From contig JAYNQW010000016.1 in assembly GCA_038114465.1 (NCBI GenBank), forward strand, positions 1-64,000: a stretch of 64,000 nt of DNA. Direction: 5' to 3'. The translations under genes and the position numbers were made by a program. The DNA is from CALINB01 sp938045325 (lineage in GTDB: Bacteria; Pseudomonadota; Alphaproteobacteria; Rhodospirillales; CALINB01). This document shows, piece after piece, positions 51,058 through 59,882 of this stretch. The notes beneath the pieces were generated by a model. It had not been told where the DNA came from. It saw only the letters and a program-made list of their open reading frames with translations, and did not search any database. The stretch's first letter is position 1. Each line of letters starts with the position of its first letter.

Positions 51058-51963
51058 ATGTCAAGTAGAAGGGCCGTTATCCGGGGCAATAAAATAGTTC
51101 TGATTTCAGCCCAAACACGTTACATTCCTATGATGGCTTTTAAGCTCAAGTTTTGGGGCGTTCGTGGCAGCATTGCCTGTCCGTTGCCGTCTCACATGAA
51201 ATTTGGCGGCAACACCAGTTGTATTGAAGTAATACTGGGTGAGCACCGGTTTATTCTGGATAGTGGCACGGGTATTCGCGGCCTTGGACAGGCCTTCGCA
51301 AAAGATGGGGTAAACGATACGAAGCTGCTGTTTACCCATACCCATTGGGATCACATCAATGGATTTCCGTTTTTTACGCCGGCATATATACCGACGAACT
51401 CGATTCATATCATGGCGGGGCATTTGAAAAAAAAGAACACCACCATTAAAGAGGTATTGTCGACACAAATGGGCGGACCGATGTTTCCAATTCCCCTTGA
51501 AGCGATGCAGGGCAAATTGACCTTTGAAGATTTTGATGCTGGCGATTCTTTTGATCTTTATTCCGATGTTAAAATTAGAACCGCACCGCTCAATCATCCA
51601 AACGATGCGGCAGGGTATCGGATCGAATACGAGGGGCATTCGGCTTGCTATATTACGGATACCGAGCATGTGCCGGGCCAGCTTGATGAGAACATCCTCG
51701 GCTTGATCGATAATGCTGATCTCGTGATTTACGACAGCACTTACACGGAAGAGGAATACCCCAACCGGGTCGGGTGGGGGCACTCAACGTGGAATGAAGG
51801 GATGAAACTGTGCCAAGAAGCTGGTGCCAAGCGGTTGGCGATCTTTCATCATGATCCGGATCACGATGATGAATTCATGGAGAATTTAGAAAAAGAAGCC
51901 CAAGACGTATGGGACGGTAATTTCGTCGCCCGTGAAGGGACGACAATTGATGTTCCCGGCTAA
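51058..51963 (+). CDS. MBL-fold metallo-hydrolase
   Basis: Product of 301 residues. THTHWDHINGFPFF near residue 94 is the HxHxDH metal motif; LNHPNDAAGYRIE, DTEH, YDSTYT and FHHDPDH contribute later ligands. KFWGVRGSIACP followed by GGNTSC is typical of a subgroup near phosphodiesterase/PhnP-like hydrolases. The ATG at 51058 has AAGG 9 bases upstream; an ATG at 51130 would give the canonical N terminus, so the first 24 residues may be an extension. Substrate unknown; a cyclic nucleotide or cyclic phosphodiester is possible, given the cyclases nearby. Confidence 0.8.
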   Translation: MSSRRAVIRGNKIVLISAQTRYIPMMAFKLKFWGVRGSIACPLPSHMKFGGNTSCIEVILGEHRFILDSGTGIRGLGQAFAKDGVNDTKLLFTHTHWDHINGFPFFTPAYIPTNSIHIMAGHLKKKNTTIKEVLSTQMGGPMFPIPLEAMQGKLTFEDFDAGDSFDLYSDVKIRTAPLNHPNDAAGYRIEYEGHSACYITDTEHVPGQLDENILGLIDNADLVIYDSTYTEEEYPNRVGWGHSTWNEGMKLCQEAGAKRLAIFHHDPDHDDEFMENLEKEAQDVWDGNFVAREGTTIDVPG

Positions 51964-51967
51964 GCAC

Positions 51968-52813
51968 TTAGGGTTTTGGTTGTGTCGGTTGTTGGCCGGG
52001 TGCCGCAGTCGGTGGTTTTGGTCCCGTTAAGGATTTAGCCTTATCGCGTAATGCCTTCTGGCGCTCCTCAAACTGCGCTTTCAGGTCTAAATCGAGCTTG
52101 GGTGCGAGTTTTAATTTCTCCGCTTGCTCGATTTTATCGCGTTTTTCTAGGCTCATGGGAAAGACACGGATGATTACACGCCGGTTTTTCGCCATGTTTT
52201 CCTTAAGTGGGTTTCCTTTCGCATCCCGATTAGGAAAGACGGGGCGGGTTTCGGCAAATCCAGTCGCTTTCAATCGCAGTGGATCAATTTTTGTTTCGAC
52301 AAAATAGCGCGCGACCCGGGTTGCCCGGCCGGCGGAAAGTTCCCAGTTTGAGGGGTACCGCGGTGTGCTGATCGGGGCGTCATCCGTATGCCCCTCGATC
52401 TCAACGTTATAGTTTTTGAATTTCGGTGTGATCAGCAAATCGGAAACTTTTTTGAGCAGGGGCCTTGCTTGGGGCAGGATGTCTGCTGAGCCGGGCCTGT
52501 AAAAGGCCGACGAGTCGAGCTCGATCACGATGCCTTTCTCGTCCTTGGTGACTTTCGTAACCTCTTCGGCCTGCATGGTTGCAACGGCATCTTCGACTTC
52601 GATTTTCAATAGTTCGGTCGGCGTCGGTTCGTTCTGGCGATGCCCGATGGCTTCGGAAATACCTTTTTGGACTTCTTCAAATGACGGAATATCGAACTTT
52701 GAAAAGGTCAGTAGCAACACGAAAAACGCCATCAGCGAAGTGATCGCGTCGGCGTACGTCAGAAGCCATTCTTCCTCGTCTTGTTCTTCCGGTGGGTTTG
52801 TTGGCGCGGCCAT
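51968..52813 (-). CDS. motB: Flagellar stator protein MotB-like (OmpA-domain)
   Basis: Product of 281 residues. One N-terminal helix carries the proton- or sodium-binding Asp22 (LLTYADAITSLMAFFVLLLTF); the periplasmic OmpA/MotB domain has EIEGHTDDAPI near residue 141 and NWELSAGRATRVARYF near 155. It anchors the stator to peptidoglycan. The C terminus is an unusual basic then Pro/Gln-rich tail (about 40 residues). It follows motA by 40 bases and ends 4 bases from the convergent MBL gene. Confidence 0.88.
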   Translation of the reverse strand: MAAPTNPPEEQDEEEWLLTYADAITSLMAFFVLLLTFSKFDIPSFEEVQKGISEAIGHRQNEPTPTELLKIEVEDAVATMQAEEVTKVTKDEKGIVIELDSSAFYRPGSADILPQARPLLKKVSDLLITPKFKNYNVEIEGHTDDAPISTPRYPSNWELSAGRATRVARYFVETKIDPLRLKATGFAETRPVFPNRDAKGNPLKENMAKNRRVIIRVFPMSLEKRDKIEQAEKLKLAPKLDLDLKAQFEERQKALRDKAKSLTGPKPPTAAPGQQPTQPKP

Positions 52814-52853
52814 ATTGGACTCCTCGGGAGGTAACGGCGTATGGCTGGTGTCG

Positions 52854-53651
52854 TTACTTCTTCATTTTATCGATGTTAAAGTGAATGGCGGGGTCCAAAT
52901 AACTGTTCATTTTATCTTGAATAAAGCGGGGGCTTTTACGATCAGCGAGAAGCGCCAGGCCTTCGGCAACCAGATAGTTTCGGAAGCGGACAATTTGCTC
53001 CCGCTGCATGATTTTTGACGACGCCGGCAAAAAAATCAGCCGGGCAAATAAAACACCGTAAAGAGTTGTTAAGAGCGCGATGGCCAGGCCTTTGCCGAGT
53101 TCTTTCGGATCACCACCCATGTTGTCGAGCATGATAATCAAGCCGACCAGGGTGCCGATCATGCCGAACGCCGGCGCTCCCGATGCCATGGCTTTAAGAA
53201 TGTGAACCTGAACCGTATTACGACCGTATGTGGTTTCGATGGTCGTTGATAAGATATCACGGACTTCATCGCCGGAATAACCGCTGACCACCATTTCGAT
53301 GCCGAAACGCAGGAATTTGTCGCCGCTGATTGCTTTTTTCGATTCGGCTTCAAGGGCAGGGATGCCGTTTTTCTGAACCGTGTAGGCCCAGCGGATGACA
53401 CGGCCGACTTCGGCCTTGAGGATGCCGCGGCTGATTTTTGCTGAGACCATCATTTTACCGATTAATTTCATGGATAAAATGACGTAACGGGGCTCATAGG
53501 AGATAAACGACGCCGACATGGTGCCGCCAAAGACCATGACGAAGCTGGAGAAGCTTAAGAAAACTAGATAGTTATCGGTACTCAGCATGATTGAGCCGAT
53601 AAACAAGCCGAATGCAAACACCAGCGATAGCGGTGTGGTCATGCCAGCCAT
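52854..53651 (-). CDS. motA: Flagellar stator protein MotA-like
   Basis: Product of 265 residues with four helices, PomA/MotA type: TTPLSLVFAFGLFIGSIML at the start, FLSFSSFVMVFGGTMSA near residue 31, and GAPAFGMIGTLVGLIIML near 172 followed by IALLTTLYGVLFARLIFLP. It forms the ion channel with MotB to power the flagellum. The N terminus resembles sodium-type PomA more than E. coli MotA. No other flagellar genes are in the window. Confidence 0.9.
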   Translation of the reverse strand: MAGMTTPLSLVFAFGLFIGSIMLSTDNYLVFLSFSSFVMVFGGTMSASFISYEPRYVILSMKLIGKMMVSAKISRGILKAEVGRVIRWAYTVQKNGIPALEAESKKAISGDKFLRFGIEMVVSGYSGDEVRDILSTTIETTYGRNTVQVHILKAMASGAPAFGMIGTLVGLIIMLDNMGGDPKELGKGLAIALLTTLYGVLFARLIFLPASSKIMQREQIVRFRNYLVAEGLALLADRKSPRFIQDKMNSYLDPAIHFNIDKMKK

Positions 53652-53851
53652 TTGTGCCCTCTTTTCTTACCTATCGTTGCACTTTGGTACCCCAAAGCGG
53701 CCCATTCGAATGAGCAATATTTAGGTCCCATGCCCAGGTATAGGCCCCTTATGACCATATATACACCAAAGATTGATAAATTATAACCACTTAGCACTTT
53801 GCTCACAATTAACCCAAAGGTCTAAGTAAGCCCAGGTACAGGATAAGCCCC

Positions 53852-55213
53852 TCAACGCTCGACAAAGGCTTCATGCTTGAGCTTTAGGACTGGCTTGATC
53901 AAATAGTCCATAACGGTTTTCGTACCGGTATGAACGTCAACCTGGGCCTGCATGCCCGGCGAAATTGGGTATTGGCCCTCTTTTTCGCCCAGGTAGGATT
54001 TCTTGGTCTCCACGATCATTCGGAAATAGGGGTTCCCTTTGTCATCCGTACTCGAATCCGGGGCGACCATCAGAACTTTGCCGTCAAGGCCGCCATAACG
54101 GGCAAAATCGTAAGCTGAAAGTTTAACCGTGACTTTCTGGCCGGCTTCGACAAATGCCCGGTCTGTCGGACTGAGGCGGGCATTGACGACGAGCTTTTCG
54201 CCGGTCGGCACGATTTCCATGATCGGCTCACCCGCTTTCACGACGCCGCCAATCGTATGATAGCGCATATTCTTTACGACGCCGTGGATCGGACTTTTAA
54301 TGGTCGCGCGCAAGCGTTGTTCGGTGGATTCGCTTAGCAGTTCGCGAATACGACCAATTGCCTGTTCCGTCTTGCCGAGCTCTTCTTGCGCTTCACGGCG
54401 AAACCGGACTTTTTCATCTTTAATTTTCTCTTTGGCTTCCTTCACCGCAGACCGGGCCCGGGGAATGGATGCATTAATACCGCGCAAATCGCCGTCTTGT
54501 TTTTCGACTTCTGCTTCGAGTTGTAAATGCTCCAATTTCGGCGTCAGACCGCTCGCCAACAGCTCTTTAGACATCGTGAGTCGCTGTTTGCTAAGTTTCA
54601 GGTTGTTGACCATGGCGCGTCTGCGAGCCGCCAATTCCTGCACTTCCAATTGCTTTTGCTGGACCTGGCTTTCCAAAAGCTTCAACGCCGACACGTGTTG
54701 GTTTTGCCGGGCCTCATAAGTATTTCTCTCGGCCCTGAGCTGGTCAGGCCGGCGTTTGGCGACGTCTTCGGGAAACACAGGTTTCTTGCCGTTCGCCGCG
54801 GCCTCTAAGCGGGCTTTGGTGAGTATTTGGCTATCGAGGCGAACAAGTAATTCATCACGATTGGTGCCGCCGCTGCCGAGATTGAGTTGAACGAGTTTGG
54901 TGCCGGGTTTTACATTGTCGCCGTCCCGAACGAACAATGCCTCGATAATGCCGCCTTCAAGATGTTGAATCATTTTGACCTGACCTTGCGGCACGACTTC
55001 GCCCTCGGCTTTTGCAATTTCGTCAAGTTCGGCGAAAGTGGACCAGGCTAAAAATAAGCCGACCATCAGCATGATAGGCCAGGCAAAGGCCCGCCAGCTA
55101 GGTAAGGGGTAGTAACGCAATAATTCGTCCAGCCGGGAAAGCGACGCTTTGTTTTCTGAGGCCGAATCGATGGTGACGGCTTCTGTGTGGGCGGTTCCGC
55201 TGTCGGGACTCAT
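53852..55213 (-). CDS. HlyD-family type I secretion membrane fusion protein
   Basis: Product of 453 residues. A helix at about 40-60 (FAWPIMLMVGLFLAWSTFAEL), GEVVPQGQVKMIQHLEGGIIEALFVRDGD near residue 75 (biotinyl-lipoyl-like domain), a long coiled coil (about 130-300), and the C-terminal KVTVKLSAYDFARYGGLDG adaptor region are typical of HlyD/PrtE/LapC. It bridges the ABC exporter and an outer membrane channel. It overlaps the ABC gene by 4 bases. No TolC-like or RTX substrate gene is in the window. Confidence 0.92.
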   Translation of the reverse strand: MSPDSGTAHTEAVTIDSASENKASLSRLDELLRYYPLPSWRAFAWPIMLMVGLFLAWSTFAELDEIAKAEGEVVPQGQVKMIQHLEGGIIEALFVRDGDNVKPGTKLVQLNLGSGGTNRDELLVRLDSQILTKARLEAAANGKKPVFPEDVAKRRPDQLRAERNTYEARQNQHVSALKLLESQVQQKQLEVQELAARRRAMVNNLKLSKQRLTMSKELLASGLTPKLEHLQLEAEVEKQDGDLRGINASIPRARSAVKEAKEKIKDEKVRFRREAQEELGKTEQAIGRIRELLSESTEQRLRATIKSPIHGVVKNMRYHTIGGVVKAGEPIMEIVPTGEKLVVNARLSPTDRAFVEAGQKVTVKLSAYDFARYGGLDGKVLMVAPDSSTDDKGNPYFRMIVETKKSYLGEKEGQYPISPGMQAQVDVHTGTKTVMDYLIKPVLKLKHEAFVER

Positions 55214-57369
55214 TTCTCTTCTCTCGTATTAACGGGACGGTTTGTTCCCGGCGCGGGCCGCGTCGGTTTCGCCGTCCGTGCCTGAGCTTGGTCTATGTTA
55301 GCAGATTTTGGGTTCTGATTCGCCTGATTTACGCTCTGCGCTGCGGCACCTTGCTGTCCGCCTGCCTGGGCCCGCTGTTGTTTTTGGGTGCGGTTTTGAA
55401 CACTAGGCGGCACTTTGGTGGACCGGGTCGAGGGTTGGACTGGCTTCGGCGCGCCTTGGGGCCTACTTTGCGGGCCAACCGGCGGTTTTACGGCCGGAGC
55501 CCCTGGTTTGGCGTTTGGTCCCGGTCCTCCTGGTCCGGCAGGCCTTTGTGCTGGCTGTGTGCCTTGTTGAGGGCCGAGTTTCGGCCCTTGCTGCGGGCCA
55601 GGCTGCTGATTGGGGGCAGCGGGTTTTGCAGTCGGCCCACCACTCGTTGCCGGCTTATCGCCGCCGCCTTTCGGCGCCGTGCCGAATAGTTTCGGCAGGA
55701 TTTCATGCGCAGGTCCTGCCAATGCGATTTTACCCCGATCCATGGCAACAAGGTCATCGCAGGCAGCCAAAAGAATCGGGCTGTGCGTCACAATGATGAC
55801 CGTGCGGTCGCGGCCGATTTCGACAAGGGTCCGCCGCAGTTCCTGTTCAGCCTGGCGGTCGAGGCTACTCGACGGTTCATCAAGGACGAGAACCGGCGGA
55901 TCGCCGATCAGCGCGCGGGCGATGGCAATTCGTTGGCGTTGTCCGCCGGATAAATTCGCGCCTGATTCACCGATATCGGTGCCGTAACCGTCGGGCATGT
56001 CGATTACGAATTGGTGGACGCCCGCTTCTTCAGCGGCCTTAAGAACTTCTTCATCCGTTGCGTCAGTTTTGCGTAGTGTGATGTTGTCTCGGATCGTGCC
56101 TGTAAACAGGATGCTTTCTTGTGGGACATAGCCGATCCAACTGGAAATTTCGTCGCGGGTGAACTGACTGAGATCGGCGCCGTCAAGCAGGACACGGCCC
56201 TTCGAGGGACGGTAAAGACCTTGGATGATTTTCAGCAGTGTCGACTTGCCGCTGCCATTGCGGCCAACTAAGGCGTGCACGCCGCGGGCCTTGATGGTCA
56301 GGCTGACGTCGTTGATGACCGGTTTGCCGCCTTCGCCGTAGGAAAAGATAATAGTTTCGAGTTCGATTTCGCCGTTTGGCCGTTCAATTTGAACGGCGCT
56401 TTCCTGGCGTTCGCTGGCGGTGTTAAACAGCATGCCGAGTTTTTCGACCGATTGTTTAAAACTCGTATAGGTTCGCCATTGCGTAACCAATTGATTGGCT
56501 GGACCCATGATGCGTCCACTCAGCATATTGGTGGCAATCAGCGCGCCCATGGTGAGCTTTTGATCGATAATCGCGAGCGCGCCGACGGTTGTGAGCAGCA
56601 ATGTTGTGATCAAGGACAAAGTTGCGCCGAAATTCGAGAAACCATCGGTTTTACTGCCACGCGCCAGAGCACGTTCAATATTCTCTGCATGCTTTTCTTC
56701 CCACTGCGGTCGCATGGAATGATCCAGCGACAGCGCCTTGATCGTCGTTCGGCCGGCTATCAGCTCGTTGATAAAGCTGTCGCGGGTTTGGCTCGATTGG
56801 CGTTCATCGGCACTTGCCGAGGCGGTTTCTGATGCTGATCGCCATGCAATAAACATGAAAATCGGCAGCATTACGACCATCACCGGTGCGACCGGCGGGG
56901 CGAGAATAAAAATGAGGCCTAAGAAGAATATGGCAAACGGCAAATCGGCAATCAAAATAGCCGAAGCCCCCGATAAAGTATTACGAACTGTGTCGGCGTC
57001 TCGAAACAACGACGTCCAGTATGCCGACGGTTGCGCTTCAAGTGCTTGCAGGGGCAGGGACATAACTTTTTCAAAAAGCTTGCGTCCAATGATGATGTCG
57101 ACACGCATGGCAACCCGTTGCATGATTCGCGAACGCGATTGGCGGAGGATGTAATCGAACACCAATACGATGACCATGCCGATCAGCAAACCTTCCAAGG
57201 TGCTGATACCGCCGGAACCGACCACGCGATCATAAACTTGTAATGTAAAAATCGGCACGGCCAAGGCGAGGAGATTGACGAAGGCTGACATCGCCAAAAT
57301 CTCGGTAAATACGGGCCTTAAAGGCGCTAAAAAAGGCCTGAGCCAGGCGTGACTAGCATTCTCACTCAT
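55210..57369 (-). CDS. Type I secretion ABC exporter with a long Pro/Gln-rich C-terminal tail
   Basis: Product of 719 residues. A six-helix membrane domain (about 25-300) is followed by the ATPase: GRNGSGKST near residue 371, LSGGQRQR near 475, VLVLDEPSS near 495. There is no N-terminal C39 protease domain, so it is the PrtD-like class. The last roughly 157 residues (from about 563) are low-complexity, rich in Pro, Gln, Gly, Ala and Lys, which normal exporters lack. It works with the HlyD protein encoded just after. An intergenic region of 173 bases separates it from the divergent cyclase. Confidence 0.9.
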   Translation of the reverse strand: MSENASHAWLRPFLAPLRPVFTEILAMSAFVNLLALAVPIFTLQVYDRVVGSGGISTLEGLLIGMVIVLVFDYILRQSRSRIMQRVAMRVDIIIGRKLFEKVMSLPLQALEAQPSAYWTSLFRDADTVRNTLSGASAILIADLPFAIFFLGLIFILAPPVAPVMVVMLPIFMFIAWRSASETASASADERQSSQTRDSFINELIAGRTTIKALSLDHSMRPQWEEKHAENIERALARGSKTDGFSNFGATLSLITTLLLTTVGALAIIDQKLTMGALIATNMLSGRIMGPANQLVTQWRTYTSFKQSVEKLGMLFNTASERQESAVQIERPNGEIELETIIFSYGEGGKPVINDVSLTIKARGVHALVGRNGSGKSTLLKIIQGLYRPSKGRVLLDGADLSQFTRDEISSWIGYVPQESILFTGTIRDNITLRKTDATDEEVLKAAEEAGVHQFVIDMPDGYGTDIGESGANLSGGQRQRIAIARALIGDPPVLVLDEPSSSLDRQAEQELRRTLVEIGRDRTVIIVTHSPILLAACDDLVAMDRGKIALAGPAHEILPKLFGTAPKGGGDKPATSGGPTAKPAAPNQQPGPQQGPKLGPQQGTQPAQRPAGPGGPGPNAKPGAPAVKPPVGPQSRPQGAPKPVQPSTRSTKVPPSVQNRTQKQQRAQAGGQQGAAAQSVNQANQNPKSANIDQAQARTAKPTRPAPGTNRPVNTREEK

Positions 57370-57542
57370 GTCGGCGCGAGTATACGCTGGGCTGGAATCG
57401 GATGCTACCCTACTATTTTAAAGGCTTAGCGGTCTCCGCTGAGGGCAATTACGGCTTGACCTCAGCCATCCGGGCCAGTGTACTAGGGCCGTTCGTGCCA
57501 ACATAAAAATGCACGAATCATATGGGGGAGTGAAACGAGTCA

Positions 57543-59846
57543 ATGGGCCGCATCGGTCAGTTTTTTAAAAAAGCATTTAGCACGGACCGCCTCATCGGAT
57601 TGGGGTTTCTAACCGTATTAATGGTCGTGCTGATTGCGAATCCGAACGTCGTTCAATTGCTGCGTTTGAAGACGTTTGATTATTTCCAGGTGCTGAAGCC
57701 GCGTGCGCCGACTCCGGAAAAAGAACAACCCATCAAAGTCATCGATATCGATGAAAAGAGTTTGCAATCCATCGGCCAATGGCCGTGGTCTCGGTCGACG
57801 ATTGCGAAGATGGTTCAAAATCTCCAAGACCTTGGCGCAACCATAGTCGCCTTCGACATCGTGTTTGCCGAGCCCGACAGGACGAATCCGTCCGACATCG
57901 TGAAAAATGTAATCGGGCTTGATCCTGACACCAAAGCCAAGATCTCGAAGCTGCGCAGTAACGATGAAATCTTCGCCTCGGTCATCAGGAGGCCCTGTCC
58001 AGCCTATGGCCGGTCACGGCGGGATGCCCGTTGCGTCGTTATGGGCCAAACCCACCATGACGAAGGCGCTGATTTCAAAGAATATAAAAAGGCAAAAAAG
58101 AAATCGATCGCAACGCGCGGCACCAAGGGAATGAAATTCCCGGATGTCAAAAAGCATGTTCCGAGACTGGACCATTTAACCCGAAACATCCCGATCCTTG
58201 AGCAATCGTCTATTGGTGAAGGCTTCTTCTCACTGGACTCCGAACTCGACGGTATCGTCCGCCGTATTCCGACATTATTTAACTATAAAGACGAAGTTTA
58301 TACGGCACTGTCAGTCGAAATGCTGCGGGTGCTATTTAACAAAAAAACTATTTTTGCCCGCGTGAGCCCCGCTGGTATGGAAAGTCTTGCCGTGACGAAA
58401 AAATTCGTGATGCCGACGGATGCACGCGGAAGGGTTTGGCCGTACTTTTCTAAATATGAACGGTCTAATTACATATCGGCCGTAGATATTATCAATATGC
58501 GGAGCTTGCCGAAAAAAGATCTGCAAAAATTAATTAAAGATGTCCGGGGCCGTATGACGATTGTCGGAACTTCGGCTGTCGGTTTAAAAGATATCAGGAA
58601 CACGCCCGTCGATACCCGGATTCCGGGAGTCGAGGTTCATGCCCAAGTCATCGAATCGGCGGCGAAGCGGCTTTATCTGAAACGGCCGCATTATATGAAC
58701 GGTGCGGAATGGACAATTTTACTCATTGTTGGGTTGCTGATGGTTTGGCTGGTGCCGAAAGTCGGTGCAAAATGGACATTGCTGTTATTTGTTCTGATGG
58801 CGGGAGGGTCCGTCGGCGGCGCGTGGTATCTCTTCTCCGAGCACCGAATATTATTCGATCCCGTCTATGGCACTGTTTCGGTGTTTCTTTTGTATTCATT
58901 GCTGACCTATACCGGCTATGCCCGCGAAGAAGCGCAGCGCCGTCAAACCCGTGATGCGTTTGGCAAGTATTTGTCACCCGATATGGTTGCCCGGGTCGCT
59001 AATGATCCGGACTCCTTAGTTCTGGGTGGCGAACAACGCGAATTGACACTTCTATTCTCTGACGTGCGAGGTTTTACGACAATTTCAGAGCAATTCACGC
59101 CTGTCGGTTTGACGGGGCTCATCAATAAACTGCTGACACCACTGACCAATGTAATTTTGTCGCACCACGGTACCGTTGATAAGTACATGGGTGACTGTGT
59201 GATGGCATTTTGGAATGCACCGCTCGACGATCCTGATCATGCACGCAATGCCTGTATCTCTGCGATGGAAATGTTGGCGGAAATCGCCCCGCTTAATGAG
59301 CGTCTTGAAGCAGAAGCGAAAGAAGAGGGGCGCAAGCATATTCCCATGCAGGTCGGGCTTGGCGTGAATACCGGCATGGGCGTTGTCGGCAATATGGGGT
59401 CCGATCAGCGGTTTGATTATTCCGTTCTCGGTGATTGCGTGAACATGGCGGCCCGTTTTGAAGGACAGACGAAGGAATATGGTGTCGATATTTTGATTGG
59501 CGCAGAAACCAATGAAAAAGCCCCCGGGCTTGCGACATTTGAAGCCGATCTGATTCAGGTTAAAGGTAAAACCATCGGCGTGCCGATTTTTGTATTGCTG
59601 GGCGATGAAAAGGTGGCTGAGTCGGAAGATTTTAAAAAATTAAAGTCTTGTGTCGATGACATGATTAAAAACTATCGGGCGCAAAATTGGGAGAAGGCAA
59701 AAACAAGTCTGCAAGAAGGCCGCAAAAACATGAAAGACTTCCGAGTCGCCGGTTTTTTTGATCTTTATGAGAAGCGGATTGCAGAATATGAAGAATTCCC
59801 GCCGCCGGCCGATTGGGACGGTGTCTTCATCGCGACATCTAAGTAA
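57543..59846 (+). CDS. CHASE2-domain adenylate/guanylate cyclase
   Basis: Product of 767 residues. One helix near residues 18-33, then an extracytoplasmic CHASE2 sensor (KVIDIDEKSLQSIGQWPWSRSTIAKM near 61; GEGFFSLDSELDGIVRRIP near 224), three more helices (about 390-460) and a class III cyclase domain with LLFSDVRGFTTISEQ near 502 and DKYMGDCVMAFWNAP near 543 carrying the metal aspartates. It makes a cyclic nucleotide, most likely cAMP, in response to an outside signal. The C terminus ends in PADWDGVFIATSK, shared with the opposing cyclase. The stretch encoded at about 57985-58050 (RRPCPAYGRSRRDARC) looks foreign to the domain and may hide compensating indels. Confidence 0.88.
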   Translation: MGRIGQFFKKAFSTDRLIGLGFLTVLMVVLIANPNVVQLLRLKTFDYFQVLKPRAPTPEKEQPIKVIDIDEKSLQSIGQWPWSRSTIAKMVQNLQDLGATIVAFDIVFAEPDRTNPSDIVKNVIGLDPDTKAKISKLRSNDEIFASVIRRPCPAYGRSRRDARCVVMGQTHHDEGADFKEYKKAKKKSIATRGTKGMKFPDVKKHVPRLDHLTRNIPILEQSSIGEGFFSLDSELDGIVRRIPTLFNYKDEVYTALSVEMLRVLFNKKTIFARVSPAGMESLAVTKKFVMPTDARGRVWPYFSKYERSNYISAVDIINMRSLPKKDLQKLIKDVRGRMTIVGTSAVGLKDIRNTPVDTRIPGVEVHAQVIESAAKRLYLKRPHYMNGAEWTILLIVGLLMVWLVPKVGAKWTLLLFVLMAGGSVGGAWYLFSEHRILFDPVYGTVSVFLLYSLLTYTGYAREEAQRRQTRDAFGKYLSPDMVARVANDPDSLVLGGEQRELTLLFSDVRGFTTISEQFTPVGLTGLINKLLTPLTNVILSHHGTVDKYMGDCVMAFWNAPLDDPDHARNACISAMEMLAEIAPLNERLEAEAKEEGRKHIPMQVGLGVNTGMGVVGNMGSDQRFDYSVLGDCVNMAARFEGQTKEYGVDILIGAETNEKAPGLATFEADLIQVKGKTIGVPIFVLLGDEKVAESEDFKKLKSCVDDMIKNYRAQNWEKAKTSLQEGRKNMKDFRVAGFFDLYEKRIAEYEEFPPPADWDGVFIATSK

Positions 59847-59882
59847 TTGATTTTAAAATGGAATGTTTTGTTTATGGGGCGT

